Assembly: GCA_008330645.1 (NCBI GenBank)
Contig: VLTN01000034.1
Location: 62,001 to 126,000 of the forward strand
Direction: 5' to 3'
From: Cafeteria roenbergensis
Taxonomy: Eukaryota > Sar > Bigyra > Bicosoecida > Cafeteriaceae
DNA: 64,000 bases
Shown piece after piece: positions 1 through 10,000 of this stretch. Every line of letters begins with the position of its first letter. The first letter of the stretch is position 1. A program made the translations under genes and the position numbers. The notes below the pieces were generated by a model. It saw only the letters and a list, made by a program, of their open reading frames with translations. It had not been told where the DNA came from and did not search any database.

Positions 1-1413
1 CTGCAGCACCGCCTTGCGCTCGGCCTTGTTCGCCGCCTTCTCGCGCTCGTCGTCCCACCAGCCCTTGCTCTCCATGAAGCGGCGAAGCCTCCCGATAGGG
101 TTGGATGTCTCGCGCCAGTGCGCGATCTCGTCGCCCGAGCGGTAGCGGGTGCTGTCATCGCTGGTGGAGTGGTGGCCCTCGCGGTAGGCCATGGCCTCCA
201 CGAACACGGGGCGGGACTCAGCCACGGCCATGTCTCGGGCAGCGCGGGTGGCCTCGCGCACGGCGAAGACGTCTGCCCCGTCCACGCGAATGGAGGGCAT
301 GCCGTACCCCGCCGCCCTGGAGGCGATGCCGTCGCCGCGGTACTGGTCCTTGACCGGCGTGGAGATGGCGTACCCGTTGTTGCGGCAGAAGAAGACGACG
401 GGTGCCTCAAGAGTGGACGCAAAGTTCATCCCGGCGTGGAAGTCGCCCTCCGAGGCGGCGCCCTCGCCGAAGAAGACCGCGCAGCAGCGACCCTTGCCCT
501 CCATCTTCATCGCGTAGCCGGTGCCCGCGGCCTGGGGCAGCTGCGTGGTGAGCGGCGAGCTGATGGTGTAGAAGTGGTGCTCCGGGCTGCCGTAGTGCAC
601 GGGCATCTGGCGGCCCTTGCCCCCGTCGTCCTCGTTGGAGCAGCACTGGTCCGCGAACTGCTGGAGCGTGAAGCCGCGCATGAGCAGGAGGCCGGCCTCG
701 CGGTACTGCGCGTACACGGGGTCGTCGTTGTTGAAGCCCAGGGCTGCGCCCACGTGGATGCTCTCCTCGCCGTTGGCAGTCATGTAGAAGGAGATGCGAC
801 CCTGGCGCTGCGCCTCGTAGAAGATCGTGTCGAGCTGGTGGATGCGCAGCATCGTGGTGTACATGTTCGTCACGTCCTCACGGTCCTCGCCGAACCCCTC
901 CACACCCTCGCGGAGCATGCCGGACTCGTCCATCACCCGGAACACGGGAATCCGGTCGTCGTCGGCGGGGTCGTGAAAGGCCATGTCGGTCGTGAAAGGC
1001 AGCGTCACGCCACCGGGGTACTCGCCCGCCTCCGGCGACGTGCTCATGGCGCGCGCAGTCACGCCCCAAGAGCGGGCGGCCTGCGGCAGGGGGGAGGGTG
1101 GGTGGCCAGCGCGCGCGGACGGCGTCGGGGCGGCGCGCGGGGCGACGAGAGCGTCAGTCACGAGTTGCGTTGGCGACGGGAGAGGGCCACGCGGCGCCAT
1201 GCGCCGTGCAAGACGGCCCGGCCCGCGGGGCAGCACGGCGAGCGGCAGGGCAGGCCCGAGGCGCGCGGCCAGCCCGCCGGCCTGGCGCCGCCGCAGCGGA
1301 GCGCCGGCAAGGAACCTTGGCCGCGCGGAGGCGGCGTGGCGCGCGTCCTCCCTCACCATGGAGCGCACGGAGCGCGCCGCGGCCCTTGCTGCTGCAGCTG
1401 CTACGATCGCCAT
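1..1413 (-). CDS. BCKDHA: Branched-chain 2-oxoacid dehydrogenase E1 alpha subunit, mitochondrial (partial at left edge)
   Basis: Thiamine-diphosphate-dependent E1-alpha subunit of the mitochondrial complex that decarboxylates the Leu/Ile/Val keto acids. Exons read complement(1..1080) and complement(1357..1413), with a GTGAGG donor and CTGCCGCAG acceptor; the codons join in phase 0. Exon 1 gives 19 residues (MAIVAAAAARAAARSVRSM) and exon 2 begins AARSWGVTARAMS. Together they form an Arg/Ala-rich, acid-free mitochondrial presequence, which is why I start at 1413. The mature part shows the E1-alpha core: the ThDP/Mg motif FFGEGAASEGDFHAG followed by CRNNGYAIST, and the phosphorylation-loop motif GHHSTSDDSTRYRSGDE typical of BCKDHA rather than pyruvate dehydrogenase. 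379 residues are present. The C-terminal part lies beyond position 1, where the reading frame ends on a codon boundary and stays open. Confidence 0.93.
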   Translation of the reverse strand, partial: MAIVAAAAARAAARSVRSMVREDARHAASARPRFLAGAPLRRRQAGGLAARLGPALPLAVLPRGPGRLARRMAPRGPLPSPTQLVTDALVAPRAAPTPSARAGHPPSPLPQAARSWGVTARAMSTSPEAGEYPGGVTLPFTTDMAFHDPADDDRIPVFRVMDESGMLREGVEGFGEDREDVTNMYTTMLRIHQLDTIFYEAQRQGRISFYMTANGEESIHVGAALGFNNDDPVYAQYREAGLLLMRGFTLQQFADQCCSNEDDGGKGRQMPVHYGSPEHHFYTISSPLTTQLPQAAGTGYAMKMEGKGRCCAVFFGEGAASEGDFHAGMNFASTLEAPVVFFCRNNGYAISTPVKDQYRGDGIASRAAGYGMPSIRVDGADVFAVREATRAARDMAVAESRPVFVEAMAYREGHHSTSDDSTRYRSGDEIAHWRETSNPIGRLRRFMESKGWWDDEREKAANKAERKAVLQ

Positions 1414-2061
1414 GCTCGGTCGTGCGAGCGGGCAGGAGCCAGAGTGCGTCGGCGTGCCGACTGGCTCCGAGGCCGCAGCCGCCAGCGCAGCGCGCAGAGG
1501 TCGCCAGCCTCAACCTTCGGCGGCCGGCGGGGCAGAGCCGCGCGAAAACGGCAGAAACAGATGATGCAGGCCGCAGCGCCGCGCGCTCCCTCGACGCGCA
1601 CGCGGCCCAGGGCGCGCCAGAACGCCACGCAGGTCGGGCCCGGGGCGCGCACAGGAACGAACGGGCAGCTGTTCGGCGTTCAGCCGTCGGGCGCCGCCCC
1701 AAAGCAGTCGGGTGAGGCATTTTGGCCAGGCTGATCCGGCCAAAGCCGGGCACGTGTTCGCAAGCAAGCACAGGTCAGGCTGCCGAGGTGGCCACCCGCT
1801 GGGTCGGGTGCGGAGCGCGGTCGCGCCAAGGCTCCGCGGGGGGTCCCGAGGCAAGGGTCCTCCGCGGGGCCGAGGCTCGGCGCTTCCCCGGCGGAGGAAT
1901 CGCAACACGTTCCAGGGCTGCCCCCGCCGCGCTCGCGCGCTCGAGCGCGTGCTGGCTGGCCGCCACCCCCCGGCCTCATTGTGCCCTCGCGCCCCGCCTG
2001 CACCCCCCCGCGACCCTTGCCCCTCCCTCTTGCCCCCTGGGCGCCCGCTTCCGCCGCAGCA
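1414..2061. other. Divergent intergenic region BCKDHA / WD40-like gene
   Basis: About 650 bp between two start codons pointing away from each other. It must hold both promoters and 5' UTRs. I see no TATA-like sequence and no convincing exon; several open frames here are GC-rich chance frames. A pyrimidine-rich stretch ending in CCGCCGCAG lies just before the ATG at 2062, so a 5'-UTR intron of the WD40-like gene is possible. Confidence 0.5.
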
Positions 2062-5000
2062 ATGGCCCTGGACGGCCCCACTGCCGAGTCGGTGCGGCAG
2101 CTGCTGCATGCCGCGCGATTTGCGTCGGCAGTGCTCGTAACCCACGCCGAGCAGACGACTGCGTCGGGAAGGACGGCTGGAGCTGCCGCAAGCGGACTGG
2201 CGCGTGCTGTGCGTGCGGTGGAGGCTTCGCTGGGCAAGTCTCACGCCCGCACGAGCGGAAGCGAAGCCAGTGCGCCCGCCGGCCGGCAGCACCTCGCGCC
2301 AGCCGCCGTTGCAGGTGGCGGTGCGGCACCCGACCACCACCAGCACCACCCACGGGGAGCAGACCGCGCCCCCGCAGGGCCGGCACCGCCTTCGACTCGC
2401 GGCCTTGCCCCAGTGCGGTCAGGGCGCTCGGACGCCTCAGGGCACCGTCGCCACCCAGCGGGGGGCACGGCCGGGTCACCAGCGGTGTCCGTGGCCTCGA
2501 CCGGATCCTCCCCGGCCCCCGTCTCCTCGGCCTCCCGTCCCGGGGGATCGCCCGCGAGGCGGTCCGGTCCGTTCCCGCGCTCGAGCCGGCCCTCCCGCAG
2601 AGCGTCTCTTGATGCGTCCTCGTCGTACACGGACGGGCCCGGGACCCCCCCGCCCCACCACGGCCAGCCGGCAGGCACGGCAGCCCCTCGGTCGGGGCGC
2701 AATTGGCCCGCTCGTCGCGGCTCGGCTTCTGAGGCCGAGGGCGCGTCGGCCACCCCGCCCCGCTCGTTGCTTCAGCGGCAAAGGCCGCTGCCCCGCGGCT
2801 CCCCGGCCGCATCCAGCGCCGGCCAGACCCCGACATCAGCCGGACAGCGCCGCTCGCCGGCGCTGCACGGGGTAAGCGTCTCGCGCTCTGCCGGGACGGG
2901 CGCGGCCACAACCACGGTCACGACCGCCACGTCGCCCGCCCTCGCCCCAACCGCTGCGGCACCACCCCCGGCGACGTCCTCGCCTGCAGCCGCAGCCCAG
3001 CCGCGGTCGGAGCACCCGTCAACCGCACCGTCAGCGGCTCCTGCAGCCGCCGCTGAGGTCGCGACTCCCAGCGCTGAAGCCGCGACGGCCCACCGCACCG
3101 CCGCCTCCAACCCCCCCCGCCCCCCCGGCGCCGTGATGTCGCCGCTGCGGGGCCTCCTCATAGCAGGAACACCGCCCAACCGTCGGCGGAGAGTCCCGTC
3201 AGTGACGGACACCGCGGCCCCGAGCGCTGCCTCGGGCGCGCCCGCAACGGCGGTCCCAGCCTCAGCGCCTGGGCACGGCCAAGCGCTGGCCCAGGCCCTG
3301 GCCCGCCCCCCCTCCCTCGACCCCGAGTCCTCCCCCGGTGCCACCGCGTCAGCCCCCGAATCCCGGCCCAGCGTGTCCCCCGACGGCACCGCTGACGGCG
3401 CAGACACGCTCGCCGGCACCCCCCCGCACGCCTCCCGTCGCCCCGCCCCCTCCTTGCCCCCTCGGCAGCCTAGGGCGGTGGGAGCGCCCTCCCACCGCCC
3501 GCGCAGTGCCGCAGAGGCCGCTTCCACAGCGGGCTTCAAGGCCGGCCGCCCGGGAACCGCCTCTGCGCGGGAAGCGCCCGCCACGGCCGCGGGCAGCGGC
3601 GCAGGCGCCCGAGCCACCATCGGCAGGGCACGCCTCCCAGGCGGCGGCGGTCGCGGCGGCAAGCTGACGGCACGCCGCGCCGGGCCCTCCAGCGGTTTCG
3701 GGGGGCGCAGGGGCAGCCTCGCCAGAGGCAGCCTCCCCCCCGCTGCCGCCGCGCCGCCGCAGTACGCGGCGCTCGGCTTTGTGGAGAGCCTGTCAGGGCC
3801 GTCCGTGGGCGGTGTCGAGGTGTTTCGCCGCTCAGGCCCGGCCGCAGCCCCAGCCGGGGATGAGGGTGCCGGCCCGTCAGGCAGCGGGGGCGCCGGCGGG
3901 GGCGCCGGCGGCGCGCTCGGTCTCAGGGCGTCCCTGTGTGTGCCGGGCGCCTCCCCAAGCCGCGCGCGCACCGAGGCGGCCTCGGGGCTGGGCTGTCTCG
4001 CCTGGCACACCGCTGGCCGGCTGCTGGCCGGGGGCATGCGGGATGGAAGGATCTTCGTGTGGAGGCTGCCGCACCAGGCTGTGTCCGCGGCAGCGTCTGC
4101 ACCGGCGGCGGCGGCGGCGGCGGCGGCGGCGACCGGTGCGGCACCGCCCGCGGGTGCCACGGGCTCCGCCACCGCGGCCGCTGGCGGACATGGGAGCGCA
4201 GAGGAGGCCGCCCAGGCGTCGCGGCCAGCCGGCAGGGGCAGCCTCCCGGGCCGCGGCACCGCCGGCCGGCGAGGAGGGCGCGGCGGGGGAGGCGGGGCGT
4301 CGCCCTCCGCCTGGTGGGACCGGCAGGCCCACATGCCGGTGGCCCAGCTCCTCTGGGCGCCGAGCAAGCAGCCTGCCGCGGCGGCGGTGCCCGACCGCAG
4401 CGGGGCGGCGTCGGGGTCATCCCTGCCGGCCGATGCGACGTCGGGGTCACACCGTGTCGTCTTTGCAGACTCCGCTCCGGCCTGTGCTGCCGCTGCCACG
4501 CTGCTCAAGGCCCCGCCCGCCGACGGCTCCGGCCGTCCCACCCCCAGCCGCCCTGCGTCCGGCGGAGCGAGGCACCGTCCCCAAGCAGACGGAAGCGGCG
4601 GCGCCGCCGGCCCCGGCCGCGCTGGCCACGGCGCCTCCACCGCTTCCGGTTCGCGAGTGCGGGCCGACGCGGCGGCCGCTGACGCCACCACCACCACCAC
4701 CACCACCGCCACCACCACCACCACAGCAAGGGGTTTCACCCTTGCGGTGCGGCTGACCCCCACCGGCCAGCTGGAGCTTGCCGGGTGGGCGGTGCCAGCC
4801 GACCTTGGCGACGCCCCCTCAGCCGCCTCGTCGTCCTCCTCCACCGCCTCTGCTCCTGACGGCAGGGCGCAGCGAGCGCCCGAGATGAGGCAGCTCGTCC
4901 CCTCCATTGTCTCCGCCGCCCCTACGCTCCCTGCGCAGGCCTCGCCTCAAGCGCAGCCCGAGTCCTCCTCCTCCTCGTCCTCCTCCTCGTCCTCCTCCTC

Positions 5001-6888
5001 GTCCTCCTCCTCGTCCTCCTCGTCACGGCCCGCCGTCGATGCAGCGAGCGGCGTCGTGGGTCTCATGTCCTGCGGCACCAACAACGACGAGTCGGAGGAG
5101 CACTGGACTGGCGCGGGGGCGCCCGCCCCCGTAGGGTCCAGCACAGCCGCTTCCCAAGCAGACAGGCCCGCCACTAGGTACGGCGAGCTCATCGTCGCCG
5201 CAGCCGCCTCCGGCCAGCTGGCGGCCTGGCGCGTGGAGCGGGCGGGGACGCTTCCTTGCGTGGCCTGCTGCGACGCCGCGGCCGCTATCGCGGCGGCCGT
5301 CCAAGGGGCCTGGAGTCCGGCGCTGCCGGCCGGGATGGCATCCTCTCCGGTGAGCGTTCGCCTGCACGCCTGCTGCGAAGGCATATTCCTAAACACCACC
5401 ACCGACGTGGTTGTGTCCGCCGAGGTGCAGGTGGCAGCGGCGGCAGGGGTGGCGGCGCCCGCCGCAGGCTCTGCCAAGGGCCACCCAGCCTCCAGCACGT
5501 TCCTGCTGGCGCGAATGTCCCTGGAGACAGGCCAAGTCGTCGGCCACCCCATCGTGCTGGGATCGGGCGCAGAGGCCCTCTCCCTCGCCAAGCTCCCGAA
5601 CCGCAACTATCTCTTCGTCGGGCTCGGCAGAGCAGCGAAGCAGCACGACGCTGGTGAGGCCGCAGGCTCCGCCCCGCAGCTCGGCGTCGTCTCCGAGGCG
5701 TGGGCGCTCCAGCCTGCCCGCACCAGTGCGAGCGCGTCCGCGCCTCCGGCCTCGCTCTGCGGACCCAATCTCACCGCAGCCTCGGCCGTGGCCTGCGACA
5801 AGGGCGGAAACATGATCGTCCACGCTGCCTCCTGCAGGGGCGACGACCCGACACACCCCTCCTGCGAGCTGCTGCAGGTGTGGCACCGCTCCGCCAGGCC
5901 CAACGACAACCCCGGCGCGGAGGCCATTGTGACGGCGGAAATCGACCCCGACGAGGCGGAGCTCGCAGCGGCCAGCCCACCGGCCCAGCAGCTCCCGCCC
6001 TCGCTGCCGGCCGCTGCCCCTGCCCTCCGCGGAGCGCCCGCCTTGGACGTGTGCGCCACCACTGGCGCCATCGCGCTCGGCCTGCCCGCCGCCATCGTGG
6101 CTGCCGACTCCCTGGACGGGCTGAACTCCACAGCTTCCGTGGGACTCGTCATCGTTCCGCCGCCGTCCATGCTGCCCCCTGCAAGCTCTGCTGCAGGCAG
6201 GGCCGACGGGCTCCCTAGCGCGGTGTGGGCGCTGTCGCTGACTGCTATCAGGGACCAGCTCCAGCGCGAGCACAAGGCCGAGCGGGCCAGGCGCCAGCGC
6301 GAGGCGGGAAGCGCCCGCAGGGTTGGACAAGGGAGGGGAGGCGCCACGCCACCAGCAGCACCAGGCGCTGGGGCAGGCGGAGGCCGAGGCGCAGGCGCAG
6401 GCGCAGGCGGAGGCGGGGGGGCTGAGGAAGGCACTTCGGCGGCGACCGAGGCAGGGGCGGCGGCCGGCGGCTCGTGGACCGTCGGCGGAAGCAGCAGCTC
6501 AGAGTCGGCGGCCACGAGCGGATGCCACGCGGCTGGCTCGAGTCGGCTGCTGGCCCGTCCCGGCCCAACGACTGAAGGCGCCACCGCGCTGGACAGCGCT
6601 ACTGGAGTCATTCCCGAGGCGGAAGAGGGGAAAGCCAAGTCGCCGGTTCCTGGGCGCATCGGCGGATCCTCGACGCTGCCACGAACTGGCAGCGGGAGCT
6701 CAATGGCACCGACAGGCGGTGCAAAGGCACTTGCTCATGGCTCCGTTGGGCGCCGCGTGGGGCGCGCAGGCCGACCCCGCACCGCCATCCAGCTCATGCG
6801 AGGAGCGTCTTCGGCTGAGATGCAGCGCGCGCGCGAGCTTCAGAAGCGCGAGCACAGCGGAGTCGCAGTCGCCTCTGCCAAGCCGTGA
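2062..6888 (+). CDS. Large low-complexity protein with a degenerate WD40-like repeat region
   Basis: A single uninterrupted frame of 1608 codons. I start at the ATG at 2062 (context CAGCAATGG), because the frame upstream is only Pro-rich sequence with no better Met. I do not recognise an orthologue. Residues 1-50 may form a short helical segment. About 60-640 is Ala/Pro/Ser/Arg-rich and probably disordered. Near residues 644-671 there is a recognisable WD40 blade (LGCLAWHTAGRLLAGGMRDG then RIFVWRL). Less clear beta-strand-rich blades follow at about 1030-1400, including GELIVAAAASGQLAAWRVER, so a degenerate beta-propeller is plausible. The two blade blocks are separated by Thr, Ser and Ala runs coded by triplet repeats. 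The C-terminus (about 1395-1608) is charged and disordered. A scaffold role would be typical of such proteins, but nothing in the sequence gives a function. Confidence 0.72.
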   Translation: MALDGPTAESVRQLLHAARFASAVLVTHAEQTTASGRTAGAAASGLARAVRAVEASLGKSHARTSGSEASAPAGRQHLAPAAVAGGGAAPDHHQHHPRGADRAPAGPAPPSTRGLAPVRSGRSDASGHRRHPAGGTAGSPAVSVASTGSSPAPVSSASRPGGSPARRSGPFPRSSRPSRRASLDASSSYTDGPGTPPPHHGQPAGTAAPRSGRNWPARRGSASEAEGASATPPRSLLQRQRPLPRGSPAASSAGQTPTSAGQRRSPALHGVSVSRSAGTGAATTTVTTATSPALAPTAAAPPPATSSPAAAAQPRSEHPSTAPSAAPAAAAEVATPSAEAATAHRTAASNPPRPPGAVMSPLRGLLIAGTPPNRRRRVPSVTDTAAPSAASGAPATAVPASAPGHGQALAQALARPPSLDPESSPGATASAPESRPSVSPDGTADGADTLAGTPPHASRRPAPSLPPRQPRAVGAPSHRPRSAAEAASTAGFKAGRPGTASAREAPATAAGSGAGARATIGRARLPGGGGRGGKLTARRAGPSSGFGGRRGSLARGSLPPAAAAPPQYAALGFVESLSGPSVGGVEVFRRSGPAAAPAGDEGAGPSGSGGAGGGAGGALGLRASLCVPGASPSRARTEAASGLGCLAWHTAGRLLAGGMRDGRIFVWRLPHQAVSAAASAPAAAAAAAAATGAAPPAGATGSATAAAGGHGSAEEAAQASRPAGRGSLPGRGTAGRRGGRGGGGGASPSAWWDRQAHMPVAQLLWAPSKQPAAAAVPDRSGAASGSSLPADATSGSHRVVFADSAPACAAAATLLKAPPADGSGRPTPSRPASGGARHRPQADGSGGAAGPGRAGHGASTASGSRVRADAAAADATTTTTTTATTTTTARGFTLAVRLTPTGQLELAGWAVPADLGDAPSAASSSSSTASAPDGRAQRAPEMRQLVPSIVSAAPTLPAQASPQAQPESSSSSSSSSSSSSSSSSSSSSRPAVDAASGVVGLMSCGTNNDESEEHWTGAGAPAPVGSSTAASQADRPATRYGELIVAAAASGQLAAWRVERAGTLPCVACCDAAAAIAAAVQGAWSPALPAGMASSPVSVRLHACCEGIFLNTTTDVVVSAEVQVAAAAGVAAPAAGSAKGHPASSTFLLARMSLETGQVVGHPIVLGSGAEALSLAKLPNRNYLFVGLGRAAKQHDAGEAAGSAPQLGVVSEAWALQPARTSASASAPPASLCGPNLTAASAVACDKGGNMIVHAASCRGDDPTHPSCELLQVWHRSARPNDNPGAEAIVTAEIDPDEAELAAASPPAQQLPPSLPAAAPALRGAPALDVCATTGAIALGLPAAIVAADSLDGLNSTASVGLVIVPPPSMLPPASSAAGRADGLPSAVWALSLTAIRDQLQREHKAERARRQREAGSARRVGQGRGGATPPAAPGAGAGGGRGAGAGAGGGGGAEEGTSAATEAGAAAGGSWTVGGSSSSESAATSGCHAAGSSRLLARPGPTTEGATALDSATGVIPEAEEGKAKSPVPGRIGGSSTLPRTGSGSSMAPTGGAKALAHGSVGRRVGRAGRPRTAIQLMRGASSAEMQRARELQKREHSGVAVASAKP
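4103..4130 (+). repeat. (GCG)n triplet repeat coding poly-Ala
   Basis: Nearly perfect GCG/CGG triplet run inside the WD40-like gene, giving an Ala tract just after the first WD-like blade. Confidence 0.85.
4685..4727 (+). repeat. (ACC)n triplet repeat coding poly-Thr
   Basis: A run of ACC triplets broken once by GCC. It codes a Thr tract at about residue 876 of the WD40-like protein. Confidence 0.85.
4963..5026 (+). repeat. (TCC/TCG)n repeat coding poly-Ser
   Basis: About 21 consecutive Ser codons alternating TCC and TCG in a short higher-order pattern (residues about 968-989 of the WD40-like protein). The synonymous mixture suggests that the Ser tract is conserved as protein sequence or has diverged since expansion. 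Confidence 0.85.
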
Positions 6889-7068
6889 CCGACCGGCAGA
6901 CAATGCGGTGGATGCTTGGAATTGTTGAGAGCGTTGGCTGCGCGGTGTGTGTGCTGCTTCTTGCAAGAGGCTGCCTCGGTGCTGCAACACGAATTTTTGA
7001 GCCGCTCGCCGCTCAGACAAGGGTCACGCAGAAACCAACCAGTCTCCACGTCATGGCCAATTCTCGAG

Positions 7069-10000
7069 TCAGTGCGAAGCCCTGGGCGTCGCGGACTCGA
7101 TGAGCGCGGCGAGAGTCCCAGCCGTCACGCTCACCGCTGCGTCGGCATCTCCAGCACCGGCGACCAGGGCATGAAGCGTGGCGAGATCGAGCTTGTCTGC
7201 CGCTGGCAGCCTCGATGGCATCGATGCTCGCTTGGCATTGCCGATTGAAGTCGAAGTGTCGGCCCGTTGCGCAGGCAACAAGCTCGGAGACAGCAGCGTC
7301 GCAGCCGACTGGGACCCGGCGAAGGCGTTGGCGCCGCCTGAGGACGCACGGCGGACCTGCGGCCGAGCGTACCGGGGCCGCTCCGCTCGGAATGAAGCCG
7401 CTGAAGTGATTGGCGAACGCGATGCGGAGCTCATCGTGCGCTCTGCGACCCCGGTCTGAGACCCAGCGTCGGCTCCGTCGCCAAACGAGTGCCCTCCCGA
7501 GTCTCCGAGCGCGTCGCCCTCCGGAACGCGTGGAAGCGGAAAATGCCTTGCAGCGTCACGCCCGCCATATCCAGCAGGTGGGCGTGACTCGCGCTTGGGT
7601 GGCGTGGCTTTGGACTCCGTTGCTGACAGCGGCTCGACAGGTCGACCCAGCCCCCGCACGCTCTCCGGGCGCAGGTCAGGCGACAGGGACACGGCGCTTT
7701 CTGCGAATCCCACATCGCGGCCGAACCCTTGACTGGTCAACGAGCGGTGGCTCAGGGCGCCGAAGCCCAGTCGCCGGCTTCCAGCGCCACGCCGTGCCTC
7801 GTCCACTGACTGGGCCTCTGACACAACAGACTGTCCACCTCGCTCCGCCAAGTACTCTTGAATGTCAGCTCGCCACTCCTCGCCAGCAATCCCAGACTCA
7901 ACGGTGCCCCGCTCGCCGGTGAGCTCTGCCATGTCCACCTTTGAGCTCGGGAACCTCCGTTTACTTGCGGAGAGCTCTGCAGCAGCTGCATCAATATCCG
8001 ACCGCACACTCCCAGACTGCCGCGCGCCTCGGCCAGCAAGGGATCCGGCCCGGCCGCTGGAGTTGGCGGGGCGGGGAGGCATGCTCTGCTCTCGGGAGGA
8101 GCTCAGCGCCCTGGGGCTGCCCGAAGCATGAGCTGCCGATGACTCGCCGGGCTGGTCCGTGGCCGAGCTCTCCGCACGCAAGGTGTGCGACGCAAGCGCC
8201 GACATTTCTTTGGTCTGCACATCTCTCATGAGCGTGGAGACGAAGTTTGCCGCGATGCCCTTGGCACGCTTCTTCTCCTCCGAGTGCTTGGCGGCTGCGG
8301 AGCCCTTGGTCAGCTTGTCCAGCGTGACCCGCAGGCTCTCCTCCATTTTCTCCGCAAGCTGGGGGTAGTACGCCACGGTCGACCTCAAGTCGTCCTTGGT
8401 CAGGACGAACAAGTTCGAGTGCGTTACCGCGCGAGCCGACGACGACCGACGGATTCCCATCAGCAGTGCCAGCTCTCCGAAGTACGATCCCGGCTCGAGA
8501 AGAGCGTAGCGGTGCTCTTCCGCAGCGTCTGCGCCACTCAAGATCTCGATTTGTCCCTTGATCAAGAAGAACATCTCCGTGGCCATCTCGCCTTCGCGAT
8601 ACAGAAAGGCGCCCGGGTACACGAACTGAGGCCGCAGCAGGGAGACGAGAAGGGTCACAAACTCCCGATCCTTGTGGAAAAAGTACGGAACTCGCCGGAT
8701 GATGTCCATGTTGATAAACAGCACGACCTCCCGCCGAAGAGTGTCCGACAGCTCCTCCAAAATGACGTCTTCATCGAATGCCGACTTGCGACTGAGGTAG
8801 TAGTCGTAGTACTTGATAACCCGCCGAGCGAGGTTCTTAGGCGCCCCTTTGTCGTTCAAGTACTCCAACACTTCCGACATCTTCGCCTGATAGCGCATGC
8901 CGGACGCATCCAGCCGCGCGACCAGATGAGCCACGCTGCCGACGATGTATCCGAAGACCGTCGCGCCGATGAGCATCGCAAAGATGGTCACAACTATCTC
9001 TGGCTCGGTTCGGGGAACTATGTCGCCATATCCAACTGCAAGGGCAAGCAGCGAGCGCGGCGTGCGAGTCAATTGCGAGTGAGAGGGGGTGCCAGCGGCG
9101 CAGGCGAAGCTCGTCGAGATACAGCACCGAAGGGTTCCCGGGCGCTTTTGGCAATCAAAACTCACCAGTTGTCATCGTCGTAAAGGCCAAGTACAAAGCA
9201 GCCAAGTACTGCGACCCAAGCTCGTTCGGCGTGTTCACCGTCCACCAGTGGTCTTCCAGCGCGGCCTCGGCGCGATCGTTGCTGCCCATGATGCTGACGA
9301 AGAACAGCATGCAAGCCAGCACGTGCGCCCCCAGAGTGACCTGAAGCGCCACCTTGGCGAGTTGGATAATAGCCGGGGGCACGGTGATTCGGAGGCTCAG
9401 CCGCTGCATCAAGCGCCGGAGGCGGAAGAACCGGAATAGCTTCAACAACCGAACCAGTCGCACAGTACGCAGCAGCTTGAGAGACCGCAGCTCCGCGCCG
9501 GCCCCTCCCAGAGCGGCGCTGATCACGGTGTCGAACGGCACGCTGGACAAAAAATCCACGGCAAAGTTTCCGCGGACGTAGTGCACTGTCATGTCCCAAG
9601 CGACTGTGTTCAAGGCGTCCTCCTGCTCGTCGGAATACGCGGTGCGAAAGGCGCTGATCAGGTCGATCAGAAACACGGCATCAATCAGCGCGTCGAAGAT
9701 TGTCAGGCCGGTGGACTCCTCCACCGCGAAGCCGATGACCAGCGGCACTTCGATGAGGGTGACGAGAATCAGCATCGCCATAAGCATGTCGTACCGCACG
9801 CGATAGGGATCTCCAGGATGGAGCACGAGCCGCTTTCTCAAGGACGACTCAGACTCGATCGCCTCCTCCGGCCCGTCGGGCCCGCTACGGATAACTCGGA
9901 GCATCGTCACCTCAACCGCCTCTCCGGAAGAGCCGATTCCCTGGGGGAGATCCTCTTCAGGCACCATCTCGTCGTTGAGCAGCAGCATGTATCGGGCAGA

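Noticed and set aside
2772-4907. A 711-codon minus-strand open frame within the WD40-like gene
   Set aside because: Antisense shadow of an Ala/Pro/Ser-rich coding region with high GC; no motif, no start context, no partner exons.
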